A stretch of 5,778 nucleotides of DNA, from the NCBI GenBank assembly GCA_002779345.1, contig PEWW01000129.1:1-5778 (forward strand). Reading direction: 5' to 3'. The position numbers and the translations under genes were made by a program. The notes beneath the pieces are model-generated. The model did not search any database. It saw nothing but the letters and a program-made list of their open reading frames with translations, and had not been told where the DNA came from. Numbering within the stretch: position 1 is the first letter of the stretch; each line of letters starts with the position of its first letter. Below, one piece after another: positions 5,427 to 5,778 of this stretch. Origin of the DNA: Candidatus Omnitrophica bacterium CG07_land_8_20_14_0_80_50_8. GTDB taxonomy: Bacteria > Omnitrophota > Gorgyraeia > 2-02-FULL-51-18.

Positions 5427-5778
5427 ATGGCTTACAGATCGCTTTATAAGAACGATTATTTAACTGATAGAGAACGTAAAAATATAATTCTTCTTGACGT
5501 TATCCGTCGCAATGGCCCCATTGCCAAAACAGACATTTCACGTATTACCCAATTTAACATTGTCACCGTTTCTAATTACGTCGAGCATTATATTGATCAA
5601 AAGCTTGTTAGCGAAAAAGGTCTCGATATTTCAAGCGGCGGCCGGCGTCCCGAGCTTATCGAACTTAACTCGGATTGGGGAAACCTGATCGGAGTCGAGA
5701 TAGGTCCTACCAATATCATCGCCATCGTCGCGAATTTGAATCCGACGATTATCCATAAAGTAAAAATCAAACGACCCG
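5427..5778 (+). CDS. ROK-family transcriptional regulator, N-terminal part (3' end outside the window)
   Basis: The frame is open to the right edge and gives 117 residues. Residues about 17-62 form a winged helix-turn-helix (RRNGPIAKTDISRITQFNIVTVSNYV, 27-52). The SGGRRPELIELN stretch (70-81) is the classic link between the DNA-binding and ROK domains in XylR/NagC-type regulators. GVEIGPTNI (89-97) then begins the ROK ATPase-fold domain, at the place where sugar kinases have DxGGT. Here Asp is Glu and the second Gly is Pro, which argues for a sugar-sensing regulator and not a kinase. The start is fixed by ggtgagg (5415-5421), 5 bases before the ATG. Members usually sense a sugar or amino-sugar and repress neighbouring catabolic or transport genes; the target here should lie beyond the window. 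The effector-binding residues and the zinc-binding cysteine motif of ROK proteins are not in view. Confidence 0.9.
   Translation, partial: MAYRSLYKNDYLTDRERKNIILLDVIRRNGPIAKTDISRITQFNIVTVSNYVEHYIDQKLVSEKGLDISSGGRRPELIELNSDWGNLIGVEIGPTNIIAIVANLNPTIIHKVKIKRP

Noticed and set aside
5494..5688. 64-residue + strand open frame inside the ROK gene
   Set aside because: It is out of frame with the clear winged-helix/ROK reading that begins at 5427.

Overview
The window reads as ordinary chromosomal DNA from a Gram-negative, probably environmental bacterium of moderate GC content. The Gram-negative call rests on the tail of an RND efflux permease and on a small protein with a Sec signal peptide. A type III glutamine synthetase, a ThrH-type phosphotransferase and a ROK/winged-helix regulator occur together in poorly cultivated phyla such as Omnitrophota or Elusimicrobiota. 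That lineage is a guess, not something the sequence proves.

All genes lie on the + strand. (1) Bases 2-568 are the 3' end of an RND permease gene, closed by a short hairpin terminator. (2) Bases 675-1271 encode a 198-residue exported protein of unknown function, made of four and a half copies of a 30-residue repeat, behind a good sigma70-type promoter. (3) Bases 1326-1916 encode ThrH (phosphoserine phosphatase / phosphoserine:homoserine phosphotransferase), possibly co-transcribed with the repeat-protein gene. (4) Bases 1917-2116 are non-coding and hold several hairpins, including an 86-bp palindromic element that looks like a dispersed intergenic repeat. (5) Bases 2117-2884 encode an exonuclease III family enzyme. 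(6) Bases 2885-3089 are a leader with a possible RNA stem and a short direct repeat. (7) Bases 3090-5264 encode a full-length type III glutamine synthetase. (8) Bases 5265-5426 are an AT-rich spacer with a 7-bp inverted repeat and a TATAAT box. (9) Bases 5427-5778 are the start of a ROK-family regulator gene that runs off the window.

The genes do not form one pathway. ThrH (threonine/serine branch) and glutamine synthetase (ammonium assimilation) are both amino-acid metabolism but are separated by a DNA-repair gene and long spacers. I see no CRISPR array, tRNA, rRNA, transposase or defence system. The least explained items are the 30-residue-repeat exported protein and the palindromic intergenic element, part of which also appears as the terminator of the RND gene.
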